From positions 124,001 to 188,000 of the forward strand of contig NZ_JANHLK010000003.1 in the NCBI RefSeq assembly GCF_028682635.1: a DNA stretch of 64,000 bases, read 5' to 3'. Below the pieces are notes generated by a model. The model was not told the DNA's origin. It ran no database searches and was given only the letters and a program-made list of their open reading frames with translations. This stretch comes from Pseudomonas putida (lineage in GTDB: Bacteria; Pseudomonadota; Gammaproteobacteria; Pseudomonadales; Pseudomonadaceae). Numbering within the stretch: the first letter of the stretch is position 1; each line of letters opens with the position of its first letter. The position numbers were made by a program, and so were the translations under genes. Positions 26,434 to 36,312 of the stretch are shown in pieces.

Positions 26434-27927
26434 TTATAGCTTGATCCAGGTCGCCTTCAGCTCGGTGTACTTGTCGAACGCATGCAGCGACTTGTCGCGA
26501 CCGTTGCCGGACTGCTTGAAGCCACCGAACGGCGCCGTCATGTCGCCACCGTCGTACTGGTTGACCCACACGCTACCGGCACGCAGTGCACGGGCGGTCA
26601 GGTGAGCCTTGGAGATGTCCTTGGTCCACACTGCCGCGGCGAGGCCGTACGGCGTGTCGTTGGCGATCGCGATGGCTTCTTCGGCGGTATCGAAAGCGAT
26701 GACCGACAGCACCGGCCCGAAGATTTCTTCCTGGGCGATCTTCATCGCGTTGCTCACGCCATCGAAAATCGTCGGCTCAACGTAGGTGCCGCCGGTTTCC
26801 TGCAGCGTGCGCTTGCCACCGGCAACCAGCTTGGCGCCATCGCTGTGACCCGATTCGATGTACGACAGCACGGTGTTCATCTGCTGGGTGTCCACCAGCG
26901 CACCGACGTTGGTCGCCGGGTCCAGCGGATTGCCCGGCTTCCAGGCTTTCAGCGCTTCGATCACCAGTGGCAGGAACTGGTCCTTGATCGAACGCTCCAC
27001 CAGCAGGCGCGAACCGGCGGTGCAGACCTCGCCCTGGTTGAACGCAATGGCGCCGGCAGCGGCTTCGGCAGCCTCTTGCAGGTTCGGTGCATCGGCGAAC
27101 ACGATGTTCGGGCTTTTGCCACCGGCTTCGAGCCAGACGCGCTTCATGTTCGACTCGCCGGAGTAGATCAGCAGCTGCTTGGCGATCTTGGTCGAACCGG
27201 TGAACACCAGGGTGTCGACATCGTTATGCAGGGCCAGGGCCTTGCCGACGGTGTGACCGTAACCCGGCAGCACGTTGAGCACGCCTTTCGGGATCCCGGC
27301 TTCAACGGCCAGGGCTGCGATACGGATGGCGGTCAGCGGGGATTTTTCCGACGGCTTGAGGATCACCGAGTTACCGGTGGACAGCGCCGGGCCGAGCTTC
27401 CAGCAAGCCATCATCAGCGGGAAGTTCCACGGCACGATGGCGCCGACAACGCCGACTGGCTCGCGAGTGACCAGGCCCAGTTGATCATGCGGGGTAGCGG
27501 CCACTTCATCGTAGATCTTGTCGATGGCCTCGCCGCTCCAGCTCAGGGCTTGCGCCGCGCCAGGAACGTCGATGTACAGGGAGTCGCTGATCGGCTTGCC
27601 CATGTCCAGGGTTTCAAGCAGGGCCAGTTCTTCGGCGTGCTTTTTCAGCAGGCCGGCGAAACGGATCATGGTGGCTTTGCGCTTGGTCGGCGCCAGGCGC
27701 GACCAGGCACCGGAATTGAAGGTGGCGCGAGCGTTTTCAACAGCGCGTTGGGCATCGGCGGCATCGCAGCTGGCGATCTTGCCCAGCAGGCGACCATCGA
27801 CCGGGCTGATGCACTCGAAGGTCTCGGCGGAGACAGCATCGGTGTATTCGCCATTGATGTAGGCGCGGCCTTCGATCTTCAGATCGCGAGCGCGTTGCTC
27901 CCAGTCGGCACGAGTCAGGGTGGTCAT
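26434..27927 (-). CDS. kauB: Gamma-glutamyl/4-guanidinobutyraldehyde dehydrogenase (PuuC/KauB type)
   Basis: A 497-residue NAD(P)+-dependent aldehyde dehydrogenase. Key residues lie in VWLEAGGKSPN (general base Glu) and FNQGEVCTAGSR (catalytic Cys), with GSTKIAKQLL for cofactor binding. Length and wording match PuuC of the putrescine pathway and KauB/PauC (PA5312), which oxidises aldehydes from polyamine and arginine catabolism. It is divergent from a small cupin gene across a 234-bp region containing a palindrome resembling the PuuR site, so the PauR-like protein encoded upstream is the likely repressor. Confidence 0.9.
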   Translation of the reverse strand: MTTLTRADWEQRARDLKIEGRAYINGEYTDAVSAETFECISPVDGRLLGKIASCDAADAQRAVENARATFNSGAWSRLAPTKRKATMIRFAGLLKKHAEELALLETLDMGKPISDSLYIDVPGAAQALSWSGEAIDKIYDEVAATPHDQLGLVTREPVGVVGAIVPWNFPLMMACWKLGPALSTGNSVILKPSEKSPLTAIRIAALAVEAGIPKGVLNVLPGYGHTVGKALALHNDVDTLVFTGSTKIAKQLLIYSGESNMKRVWLEAGGKSPNIVFADAPNLQEAAEAAAGAIAFNQGEVCTAGSRLLVERSIKDQFLPLVIEALKAWKPGNPLDPATNVGALVDTQQMNTVLSYIESGHSDGAKLVAGGKRTLQETGGTYVEPTIFDGVSNAMKIAQEEIFGPVLSVIAFDTAEEAIAIANDTPYGLAAAVWTKDISKAHLTARALRAGSVWVNQYDGGDMTAPFGGFKQSGNGRDKSLHAFDKYTELKATWIKL

Positions 27928-28090
27928 GCGAGTGTCCTCCTCTTATTGAATACGACACCCGCGTTCTTCGCGGGCGCTGTCAGGAATTCTGCCTGGCCAG
28001 CCTGCTTACGGCCCAAGGCAACCACCACCCTAAACCAGCGGCAGGTGAAGTTTCAATATATTTGACATAACGCCGGCAAACGGCCTTGCG

Positions 28091-28110
28091 ATGTTCATTT
28101 TAATAAACAT
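28091..28110. promoter_or_regulatory. Candidate PauR/PuuR operator before kauB and the cupin gene
   Basis: A 20-bp palindrome, ATGTTCATTTTAATAAACAT, with one mismatched base pair (ATGTTxATT-TT-AATxAACAT). The complementary strand contains AAAATGAACAT, close to the tail of the E. coli PuuR site as I remember it. The GTTCA-N8-AACA core is shared with the site upstream of the PauR-like gene. Confidence 0.6.
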
Positions 28111-28161
28111 AGACTTCGGCATTACCAACCACTCGCACCGCAATGACGGGGGAATACAACA

Positions 28162-28524
28162 ATGAGCATCCAGAACATCGTCGACTTCAGCCAGGCCACC
28201 ACGGCCGTCGAACGCTATCGCCCAGACCCGGCAAAAGTCCTCAAGGGCGATCCCGAACAAGCAGTGTACAACCACTACAACAGTCCTTGCGGCCAACTGA
28301 ATGCCGGCGTGTGGGAAGGCGCCGTCGGCCAGTGGCTGGTGAATTTCACCGAGCATGAATACTGCGAAATCGTCCAGGGCGTTTCCGTGCTGCGCGACAA
28401 CGACGGCAACAGCAAAACCGTGCGCGCGGGCGATCGCTTTGTGATCCCGGCCGGGTTCCGCGGTACCTGGGAAGTGCTGGAGCCGTGCCGCAAGATCTAT
28501 GTGGCGTTTGAGCAGAAGGCCTGA
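28162..28524 (+). CDS. Small cupin-domain protein
   Basis: A 120-residue single-domain cupin of the (S)-ureidoglycine aminohydrolase-like cupin_3 type: GVWEGAVGQWLVNFTEHEYCEIVQGVSVL then AGDRFVIPAGFRGTWEV, read across two cupin motifs. Metal-binding histidines are sparse (one His in the EHEYCE stretch), so it may be a sensor or non-catalytic binding protein. Divergent from kauB and probably co-regulated with it through the shared palindrome, pointing to polyamine metabolism. Specific function unknown. Confidence 0.82.
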   Translation: MSIQNIVDFSQATTAVERYRPDPAKVLKGDPEQAVYNHYNSPCGQLNAGVWEGAVGQWLVNFTEHEYCEIVQGVSVLRDNDGNSKTVRAGDRFVIPAGFRGTWEVLEPCRKIYVAFEQKA

Positions 28525-28570
28525 GGATTTTTGTTGCCAGGGCTCATTTGTCCGGGTCCACAGCGCTCAA

Positions 28571-28598
28571 ATGTGGGAGCGGGCTTGCTCGCGAAGGG
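28571..28598. repeat. Single REP (TGTGGGAGCGGGCTTGCTCGCGAA)
   Basis: One unpaired copy after the cupin gene, retaining the core used as the IS110 target. Confidence 0.85.
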
Positions 28599-28631
28599 GC
28601 CCTGACAGGCAACACACAAACCACAGGCAAC

Positions 28632-28666
28632 AAAAAAGGCCCGTATCTCGCGATACGGGCCTTTTT
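28632..28666. terminator. Bidirectional terminator between cupin gene and rpmG
   Basis: Ten-base-pair stem GGCCCGTATC/GATACGGGCC with a TCGC loop, flanked by A6 and T5. It serves both the cupin transcript (+) and rpmB-rpmG (-). Confidence 0.9.
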
Positions 28667-28686
28667 CGTAAGTCGGGAAAAATCAA

Positions 28687-28842
28687 TTACTTGATTTTGC
28701 CTTCCTTGTAGATCACGTGCTTGCGAACAACCGGATCAAATTTCTTGATCTCGATTTTGTCCGGGGTAGTGCGCTTGTTCTTGTCGGTAGTGTAGAAGTG
28801 ACCAGTACCGGCGCTCGAAATCAAACGAATCAATTCACGCAT
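28687..28842 (-). CDS. rpmG: 50S ribosomal protein L33
   Basis: A 51-residue ribosomal protein, beginning [19 protein letters not shown] and ending YKEGKIK. It lacks the zinc-binding CxxC pairs, so it is the zinc-independent L33 form. It lies 11 bp downstream of rpmB in the same direction, the standard rpmB-rpmG operon, and ends at the bidirectional terminator. Confidence 0.96.
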   Translation of the reverse strand: MRELIRLISSAGTGHFYTTDKNKRTTPDKIEIKKFDPVVRKHVIYKEGKIK

Positions 28843-28853
28843 GATTAGCTCCC

Positions 28854-29087
28854 TTAGATCTTGCCAGCGGCGCGGATTTCGGCCAGCACGACAGTGATGC
28901 CACGCTTGTCGATGATACGCATGCCTTTGGCAGATACGCGCAGACGCACGAAACGTTTCTCTTCTTCAACCCAGAAGCGGTGATGCTGCAGGTTCGGCAG
29001 GAAACGACGACGGGTTTTGTTATTTGCGTGGGAAATGTTATTCCCAGTCACCGGACCCTTACCGGTAACTTGACAGACTCTCGACAT
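28854..29087 (-). CDS. rpmB: 50S ribosomal protein L28
   Basis: A 77-residue L28: [21 protein letters not shown] at the N-terminus, then [26 protein letters not shown], the family signature. First gene of the rpmB-rpmG operon. Its leader contains a strong hairpin 26-44 nt before the start codon. Confidence 0.96.
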   Translation of the reverse strand: MSRVCQVTGKGPVTGNNISHANNKTRRRFLPNLQHHRFWVEEEKRFVRLRVSAKGMRIIDKRGITVVLAEIRAAGKI

Positions 29088-29112
29088 GCCTCAGCCCTCT
29101 AAAACCACATGC

Positions 29113-29131
29113 CCAACCCGGCATGGGTTGG
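29113..29131 (-). promoter_or_regulatory. Leader hairpin upstream of rpmB
   Basis: Stem CCAACCC/GGGTTGG with a five-base loop in the presumed rpmB 5' leader. Further up, GGCGCCAGGCGCC occurs at 29154-29166 and again at 29306-29318. Beyond these, the 448-bp gap up to the peptide-binding protein gene holds no credible ORF, only promoter-like A/T-rich stretches for the two divergent genes. Confidence 0.4.
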
Positions 29132-29535
29132 CCGCTTAATCTCTCAGTCATTTGGCGCCAGGCGCCGCGTTTCTTTAAGGGTCTTACCGGCTACACCTAC
29201 AAACGAAGGAACCGGGCCCCTAGAAAAGAGCGCTGCTTTATACCAGAAAGACTCGAGAGCAACAACATTCGGTGTGCGTTGAGTTGATAAAAAACCCGTT
29301 TTTCAGGCGCCAGGCGCCTTGGATCAAGGCTGCCGTCGATTTCTACCGCTCGTCGCAGAGAATTCGCTCGACCGGCAAGATCCAGCTTTTTTCCAACCCG
29401 TGCTCACCCGAATCGATCGGCTATAGTCCCCTGAAATCGAAAAAGGGGATAGTCATTTGCAATCCAGCCCACTAGGGTAAGCCTTTTCCAGACTGCACTT
29501 GCAGATGGGCCTTCGATCTGTAAAGGAACCCGACC

Positions 29536-31122
29536 ATGCGCCTCGCTGCCCTACCGCTGTTGCTTGCCCCGCTCCTGCTGGGCCCACAGGCCTTCGCCGC
29601 CGCCCTGAGCGTCTGCACCGAGGCCAGCCCGGAAGGGTTCGATGTGGTGCAATACAACTCGCTGACCACCACCAACGCCTCGGCCGACGTGTTGATGAAC
29701 CGCCTGGTGGATTTCGACACCGCCAGCGGCAAAGTGGTCGCCAGCCTCGCGGACAGCTGGGAGGTCACCCCTGATGGCCTGAGCTACGTCTTCAAGTTGC
29801 ACCCGCAGGTTAAATTTCACCGCACCGACTATTTCAACCCGACGCGCGAATTGACCGCCGAGGACGTGAAGTTCAGCTTCGACCGCATGCTCGACCCGGC
29901 CAACCCATGGCACAAAGTCGCCCAGAGCGGCTTTCCCCACGCGCAATCGATGCAATTGCCTGCGCTGATCAAGAAGATCGATGCGCTGGACCCGCTGACC
30001 GTTCGCTTTACCCTGGATCACCCGGACTCCACCTTCCTCGCCACCCTGAGCATGGGGTTCGCTTCGATCTACTCGGCTGAGTACGCGGACAAGCTAATGA
30101 AGGCCGGCACGCCGGAGAAGCTCAACAGCCAGCCGATCGGCACCGGCCCGTTCGTATTCACGCGCTTCCAGAAGGACGCCACCGTTCGCTACAAGGCCAA
30201 TGCCGAGTACTTCGGCGGCAAGCCCTCGGTCGACCCGCTGATCTTTGCCATCACCCCTGACGCCAACGTGCGCCTGCAGAAACTGCGCCGCAATGAATGC
30301 CAGATCGCCCTGTCGCCCAAACCGCTGGATGTCCAGGCCGCGCTGAAAGAGCCGACCTTGAAAGTCGAAAAAACTGACGCCTTCATGACCGCGTTCGTCG
30401 CCATCAACAGTCAGCACCCGCCCTTGGACAAACCTGAAGTGCGCCAGGCGATCAACCTCGCCTTCGACAAGGCCAACTACGTCAAGGCCGTGTTCGAGGA
30501 CACCGCCGAACCCGCCAACGGCCCCTACCCGCCCAACACCTGGAGCTATGCGAAAGCGTTGCCGGGCTACCCCCATGACATCGAGAAGGCCAAGGCATTG
30601 ATGGCCAAGGCCGGGCTCAAGGACGGCTTCCAGACCACGATCTGGACCCGCCCGTCCGGCAGCCTGCTGAACCCCAACCCGAGCCTGGGTGCCCAGATGC
30701 TTCAGTTCGACCTGGCGGAAATCGGCATTCAGGCGGAAATTCGCGTGATCGAATGGGGCGAGCTGATCCGCCGCGCCAAGGCCGGTGAACACGACCTGCT
30801 GTTCATGGGCTGGGCCGGTGACAACGGCGACCCGGACAACTTCCTCACGCCGCAGTTTTCCTGTGCTGCGCTCAAGTCCGGCACCAACTTTGCCCGCTAT
30901 TGCAACCAGGACCTGGACAAGTTGATCAGCGCCGGCAAAACCACCGGCGAGCAAGGCGTGCGCACCAAACTCTATGAGCAGGCCCAGACGCAGATCCAGC
31001 AACAGGCGCTGTGGCTGCCGCTGGCTCATCCGACTGCCTTCGCGCTGACGAGCAAGTCTGTCGAGGGGTATTCGGTCAGCCCGTTCGGGCGGCAGGACTA
31101 CTCCAAGGTCAACATCAAATAA
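29536..31122 (+). CDS. ABC transporter periplasmic peptide-binding protein (DppA/SBP_bac_5)
   Basis: A 528-residue periplasmic solute-binding protein of the oligo/dipeptide family. Signal peptide to about residue 21 (QAFA-AAL). SBP_bac_5 body with typical PDGLSYVFKLHPQVKFH, LTAEDVKFSFDRML and the C-terminal HDLLFMGWAGDNGDPDNF of DppA-like proteins. Cys residues in the mature chain (CTEASPEGFD, FSCAALKS, RYCNQDL) fit DppA disulfides. No permease or ATPase gene follows, only a REPIN, so it is an orphan here and would use a permease encoded elsewhere. Confidence 0.9.
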   Translation: MRLAALPLLLAPLLLGPQAFAAALSVCTEASPEGFDVVQYNSLTTTNASADVLMNRLVDFDTASGKVVASLADSWEVTPDGLSYVFKLHPQVKFHRTDYFNPTRELTAEDVKFSFDRMLDPANPWHKVAQSGFPHAQSMQLPALIKKIDALDPLTVRFTLDHPDSTFLATLSMGFASIYSAEYADKLMKAGTPEKLNSQPIGTGPFVFTRFQKDATVRYKANAEYFGGKPSVDPLIFAITPDANVRLQKLRRNECQIALSPKPLDVQAALKEPTLKVEKTDAFMTAFVAINSQHPPLDKPEVRQAINLAFDKANYVKAVFEDTAEPANGPYPPNTWSYAKALPGYPHDIEKAKALMAKAGLKDGFQTTIWTRPSGSLLNPNPSLGAQMLQFDLAEIGIQAEIRVIEWGELIRRAKAGEHDLLFMGWAGDNGDPDNFLTPQFSCAALKSGTNFARYCNQDLDKLISAGKTTGEQGVRTKLYEQAQTQIQQQALWLPLAHPTAFALTSKSVEGYSVSPFGRQDYSKVNIK

Positions 31123-31142
31123 TAGCCGCCGCACACAAAACC

Positions 31143-31235
31143 CTGTGGGTGCGGGCTTGCTCGCGAAGAGGGAGAGTCAGTCGCCATCAATGCTGACTGA
31201 TACACCGCCTTCGCGAGCAAGCCCGCTCCCACATG
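31143..31235. repeat. REPIN (TGTGGGNGCGGGCTTGCTCGCGAAG arms)
   Basis: Inverted arms between the convergent peptide-binding protein and radC genes. The right arm carries the intact IS110 target core followed by CCCACAT, matching the interrupted copy for several bases beyond the core. Confidence 0.92.
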
Positions 31236-31259
31236 GGTTTCGCTCGCCCCGACTATCTC

Positions 31260-31934
31260 CTACATCCAGCCATACTCGGCCATCGACAACGGATCGCCGT
31301 CGCCGATGATGAAATGGTCGAGTACCCGTACATCGATAAGGTCCAGCGCCTTTTGCAGGCGCTTGGTCAGCACCCTGTCGGCCTGGCTGGGGTCAGTGTT
31401 GCCCGACGGATGGTTGTGGCAGAGGATCAATGCCGCCGCATTGTGCGCCAGGGCACGCTTGACCACTTGCCGCGGATGGACGCTGGTGTTGTCGATCGAG
31501 CCACGGAACAGCACCTCAAATCCCAGTACCTGATGCCTGGAGTCGAGAAACAGGCAGCCGAACACCTCGTGGGGCTCATGGCGCAGCATCGATTTGAGGT
31601 AGTCACGCACCGCCTGCGGGTTTTCCAGCGCCGACTTGTCCCGCGCCCGCTCGGCCAGGTGGCGTCTGCTCATTTCTTGAGCAGCCTGCAGCTGCGCAAA
31701 TTTCGCCGGCCCGAGCCCCAACTGTTTGCTGAACGTTTCCTGATCAGCCTCCAGCAACAAACGCAGGCTGCCAAACTGAGTCAACAGGTGTCGCGCCAGA
31801 TCCACGGCGCTTTTACCCACCACGCCGGTGCGTAAAAATATCGCCAGCAACTCGGCGTCCGAAAGACTTCCCGAGCCTTGTTCAAGCAATCTCTCCCGCG
31901 GCCGTTCCGCCGACGGCCAATCGCGAATACTCAT
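31260..31934 (-). CDS. radC: RadC-family JAMM/MPN+ domain protein
   Basis: A 224-residue RadC protein. N-terminal helix-hairpin-helix region (about 20-85) and C-terminal JAB/MPN+ domain with the metal motif [14 protein letters not shown] (H173, H175, D186). Despite the historical DNA-repair name, the activity is undefined. The neighbouring divergent coaBC gene is the usual context in gamma-proteobacteria. Confidence 0.93.
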   Translation of the reverse strand: MSIRDWPSAERPRERLLEQGSGSLSDAELLAIFLRTGVVGKSAVDLARHLLTQFGSLRLLLEADQETFSKQLGLGPAKFAQLQAAQEMSRRHLAERARDKSALENPQAVRDYLKSMLRHEPHEVFGCLFLDSRHQVLGFEVLFRGSIDNTSVHPRQVVKRALAHNAAALILCHNHPSGNTDPSQADRVLTKRLQKALDLIDVRVLDHFIIGDGDPLSMAEYGWM

Positions 31935-32069
31935 AGCACCTCCCTGTCTGTGGGCGCCGCTGTTCCGTAGCGGTCGCTGTGATATCGTAGCCCATCTTTT
32001 TTGCGGGCGATTTCACTCCTGGGGAGGGGGTATCGCAACGCAGTCATCAACGAAATGAAAGGCAGGCCT

Positions 32070-33278
32070 ATGCAGCGGCTGTATCGGAAACGCATTGTTC
32101 TGGGCGTCGGCGGCGGTATCGCTGCCTACAAGAGCGCCGACCTGGTTCGCCGCCTGATCGATCAGGGCGCGGAAGTGCGCGTGGTCATGACCCGTGGCGG
32201 TGCTGAGTTCATCACGCCACTGACCATGCAGGCCCTGTCCGGGCACCCGGTCCACCTGGACCTGCTGGACCCGGCGGCCGAGGCCGCGATGGGCCACATC
32301 GAACTGGCCAAATGGGCCGATCTGGTGCTGATCGCCCCCGCCACCGCCGATCTGATCGCGCGACTGGCCCAAGGCATTGCCGATGACCTGCTGACCACGC
32401 TGGTACTGGCGACCGACGCCGTGGTTGCCGTCGCACCGGCGATGAACCAGGCCATGTGGCGCGACCCGGCCACCCAAGCCAATCTGCAAACCCTCGAAAG
32501 CCGTGACATCAAAGCCTTCGGTCCGGCCTCCGGCAGCCAGGCCTGCGGTGACGTTGGCCTGGGGCGCATGCTCGAAGCCACGGAACTTGCCCAATGCGCG
32601 GCAGACTGCTTCCAGCGCCAGGCCCTGACCGGCAAGCACGTGCTGATCACCGCCGGCCCGACCCAGGAAAACATCGACCCGGTGCGCTACATCACCAACC
32701 ACAGCTCCGGAAAAATGGGCTTTGCCCTGGCCGAAGCGGCGGTTGAAGCCGGCGCCCGCGTCACCCTGATCACCGGCCCGGTGCATCTGCCAACGCCGGA
32801 TCGTGTTACGCGCATCGACGTCGTCAGCGCCCGCGACATGCTCGCCGCGTGTGAAGCGGCGATTCCCTGCGACTTGTTTATCGCCTCCGCAGCAGTCGCG
32901 GACTACCGCCCGGAAGTCGTCGCGCCACAGAAACTCAAGAAAGATCCTACGAACGGCGACGGCTTGTTGCTACAAATGGTACGCAACCCGGACATCCTGG
33001 CCAGCATCGCCACACGCCCCGACCGTCCGTTCAGTGTCGGTTTCGCCGCCGAGACCGAACACCTGCTCGATTACGCTGCCCGCAAGCTGAAAGACAAGAA
33101 CCTCGATTTGATCGTCGCCAACGACGTCGCCAACCCGAGCATTGGCTTCAACAGCGAAGAAAACGCCTGCAGCGTGATCGACCGTGAGCTTCACGCCACA
33201 CTTTTCGCCCAGACCAGCAAGAGCAAGATTGCTCGCCAGCTGATCACTTTTATCGCCGAACGTCTGAACCAGGTTTAA
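32070..33278 (+). CDS. coaBC: Bifunctional phosphopantothenoylcysteine decarboxylase/synthetase CoaBC
   Basis: A 402-residue two-domain enzyme of coenzyme A synthesis. The N-terminal CoaC flavoprotein domain (1-185) has [18 protein letters not shown] and the PAMNQAMW substrate motif. The C-terminal CoaB domain (190-400) has [18 protein letters not shown] and KLKKDP (CTP-dependent ligase). Start chosen at [12 protein letters not shown], preceded by GGCAGG. The open frame upstream would add 23 non-conserved residues. Five bases before dut, so coaBC-dut are one operon. Confidence 0.95.
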   Translation: MQRLYRKRIVLGVGGGIAAYKSADLVRRLIDQGAEVRVVMTRGGAEFITPLTMQALSGHPVHLDLLDPAAEAAMGHIELAKWADLVLIAPATADLIARLAQGIADDLLTTLVLATDAVVAVAPAMNQAMWRDPATQANLQTLESRDIKAFGPASGSQACGDVGLGRMLEATELAQCAADCFQRQALTGKHVLITAGPTQENIDPVRYITNHSSGKMGFALAEAAVEAGARVTLITGPVHLPTPDRVTRIDVVSARDMLAACEAAIPCDLFIASAAVADYRPEVVAPQKLKKDPTNGDGLLLQMVRNPDILASIATRPDRPFSVGFAAETEHLLDYAARKLKDKNLDLIVANDVANPSIGFNSEENACSVIDRELHATLFAQTSKSKIARQLITFIAERLNQV

Positions 33279-33283
33279 TTTAC

Positions 33284-33739
33284 ATGCACGCTTTGCAAGC
33301 CAAGATCCTCGACCCCCGCATCGGTACCGAATTCCCGCTGCCGCAGTACGCCACGCCAGGCTCCGCCGGCCTCGACCTGCGCGCCATGCTGGAGCAGGAC
33401 ATCGTAATCAAGCCGGGTGAAACCGTACTGATCCCCACTGGCCTGTCGGTCTACATCGGCGACCCGAACCTGGCGGCGCTGATCCTGCCGCGCTCCGGCC
33501 TGGGACATAAGCACGGCATCGTCCTGGGCAACCTGGTCGGGCTGATCGACTCCGACTACCAGGGTCCGCTGATGGTCTCGTGCTGGAACCGTGGCCAGAC
33601 CGACTTCACCATGGCCGTCGGCGAACGGCTGGCGCAACTGGTGCTGGTACCGGTTGTGCAGGCACATTTCGAGATGGTCGAAGAGTTCGTCGAGACCCAG
33701 CGCGGTACCGGCGGTTTCGGTCATTCCGGAAGCCACTGA
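33284..33739 (+). CDS. dut: Deoxyuridine 5'-triphosphate nucleotidohydrolase
   Basis: A 151-residue homotrimeric dUTPase converting dUTP to dUMP and pyrophosphate. All five motifs visible: AGLDLRAML (1), [10 protein letters not shown] (2), [11 protein letters not shown] (3), [11 protein letters not shown] (4) and [10 protein letters not shown] (5, C-terminal arm). Immediately follows coaBC. Confidence 0.96.
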   Translation: MHALQAKILDPRIGTEFPLPQYATPGSAGLDLRAMLEQDIVIKPGETVLIPTGLSVYIGDPNLAALILPRSGLGHKHGIVLGNLVGLIDSDYQGPLMVSCWNRGQTDFTMAVGERLAQLVLVPVVQAHFEMVEEFVETQRGTGGFGHSGSH

Positions 33740-33921
33740 CACCTTATCTACACGCCTGAAATCAAGGGATTGATCGGCCAAAAAGCCGCTCGCGTCGCTG
33801 GCATGGCCTTTTCGCACCACGAACTCTGCGCGAAAAACGCCGTCATACCTTTCAGTTTGAACCTGCCGGCGAGTCATTCGCCGGCCTGTCCAGCCACTTT
33901 CAAGATGGAGCATTACCCCAG

Positions 33922-35319
33922 ATGAGCACCCCAGTGCGCGTTGCCCCCAAGTTCCCCGACAGCATTTTCCGCGCCTATGACATACGCGGCACAGTCCCGG
34001 AATTTCTCAACGCCGAAACGGCTTACTGGCTCGGTCGCGCCATCGGTGCCCAGAGCCTGGCCCAGGATGAACCGAACGTTTCCGTTGGCCGTGACGGTCG
34101 CCTGTCCGGCCCGGAGCTGGTTGAACAACTGATCCAGGGCCTGGCCGACAGCGGTTGCCACGTCAGTGATGTTGGCCTGGTGCCTACCCCGGCGCTGTAC
34201 TACGCGGCCAATGTGCTGGCTGGCAAGTCCGGCGTGATGCTCACCGGCAGCCACAACCCATCGAATTACAACGGTTTCAAGATTGTCATTGCCGGCGATA
34301 CCCTGGCCAATGAACAGATCCAGGCCCTGCATGACCGCCTCAAGACCAACAACCTGACCAGCGGCAAGGGCAGCATCACCCAGGTCGAAATCCTCGACCG
34401 CTACACCACCGAAATCGTCCAGGACATCAAGCTGGCCCGCCGCCTGAAAGTCGTGGTGGACTGCGGCAACGGCGCGGCCGGCGTGATCGCCCCGCAATTG
34501 ATCGAAGCGCTGAACTGCGAAGTCATCCCGTTGTTCTGTGAAGTCGATGGCAACTTCCCCAACCATCACCCGGATCCGGGTAAGCCTGAAAACCTCGTCG
34601 ACCTGATCGCCAAGGTCAAGGAAACCAACGCCGATATCGGCTTGGCTTTCGACGGCGACGGCGACCGCGTCGGCGTAGTGACCAACACCGGCAGCATCGT
34701 CTTCCCGGATCGCCTGCTGATGCTGTTCGCCCGCGACGTGGTAGCGCGCAACCCGAATGCGGAAATCATCTTCGACGTCAAATGCACCCGCCGCCTGATC
34801 CCGCTGATCAAGGAATACGGTGGTCGTCCGCTGATGTGGAAGACCGGTCATTCGTTGATCAAGAAGAAAATGAAACAATCCGGCGCCCTGTTGGCCGGCG
34901 AAATGAGCGGGCACATCTTCTTCAAGGAGCGCTGGTTCGGTTTCGACGACGGCATCTACAGCGCCGCGCGGTTGCTGGAAATCCTCAGCAAGGAAAAATC
35001 CACGGCGGAGGAGCTGTTCGCGACCTTCCCGAACGATATTTCTACGCCAGAGATCAATATCCATGTGACCGAAGAGAGCAAATTCAGCATCATTGATGCA
35101 TTGCACGACGCGAAGTGGGGCGAAGGCGCCGACCTGACCACTATCGACGGCGTGCGAGTCGACTATGCCAAAGGCTGGGGCCTGGTTCGCGCCTCCAACA
35201 CCACACCGGTGCTGGTCCTGCGTTTCGAGGCCGATGACGAGGCTGAATTGCAACGCATCAAGGACGTTTTCCACGCCCAGTTGAAGCGTGTTGCACCTGA
35301 TCTCCAACTACCGTTCTGA
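33922..35319 (+). CDS. algC: Phosphomannomutase/phosphoglucomutase AlgC
   Basis: A 465-residue alpha-D-phosphohexomutase supplying mannose-1-P and glucose-1-P for alginate, LPS and related polymers. The phosphoserine is S110 in MLTGSHNPSNYNGFK. The Mg2+ loop is FDGDGDRVG (about 243-251), the sugar-binding loop GEMSGHIFF, and the C-terminal phosphate loop RASNTTPVLVLRFEA. It is the short form, without a long N-terminal membrane extension. 17 bp before argB, the usual order. The 180-bp gap after dut probably holds its promoter. Confidence 0.95.
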   Translation: MSTPVRVAPKFPDSIFRAYDIRGTVPEFLNAETAYWLGRAIGAQSLAQDEPNVSVGRDGRLSGPELVEQLIQGLADSGCHVSDVGLVPTPALYYAANVLAGKSGVMLTGSHNPSNYNGFKIVIAGDTLANEQIQALHDRLKTNNLTSGKGSITQVEILDRYTTEIVQDIKLARRLKVVVDCGNGAAGVIAPQLIEALNCEVIPLFCEVDGNFPNHHPDPGKPENLVDLIAKVKETNADIGLAFDGDGDRVGVVTNTGSIVFPDRLLMLFARDVVARNPNAEIIFDVKCTRRLIPLIKEYGGRPLMWKTGHSLIKKKMKQSGALLAGEMSGHIFFKERWFGFDDGIYSAARLLEILSKEKSTAEELFATFPNDISTPEINIHVTEESKFSIIDALHDAKWGEGADLTTIDGVRVDYAKGWGLVRASNTTPVLVLRFEADDEAELQRIKDVFHAQLKRVAPDLQLPF

Positions 35320-35336
35320 TTCACCCGGAGCCCTGA

Positions 35337-36242
<906 letters not shown>

Positions 36243-36252
36243 GCAGCACCCA

Positions 36253-36295
36253 CAAAAAAGACCCCGTTCGGCTTGGCTGAACGGGGTCTTTTTTT
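36253..36295. terminator. Bidirectional terminator between argB and pyrE
   Basis: Stem AGACCCCGTTC/GAACGGGGTCT with a nine-base loop, A6 on the left and T7 on the right. It serves argB and the convergent pyrE. Confidence 0.93.
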
Positions 36296-36312
36296 GCCTG
36301 CGGGGGACCGTG

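Noticed and set aside
31143..31235. REPIN arms as a CRISPR array
   Set aside because: Only two inverted copies, no direct repeats with spacers, and the same sequence occurs across the window as REP.
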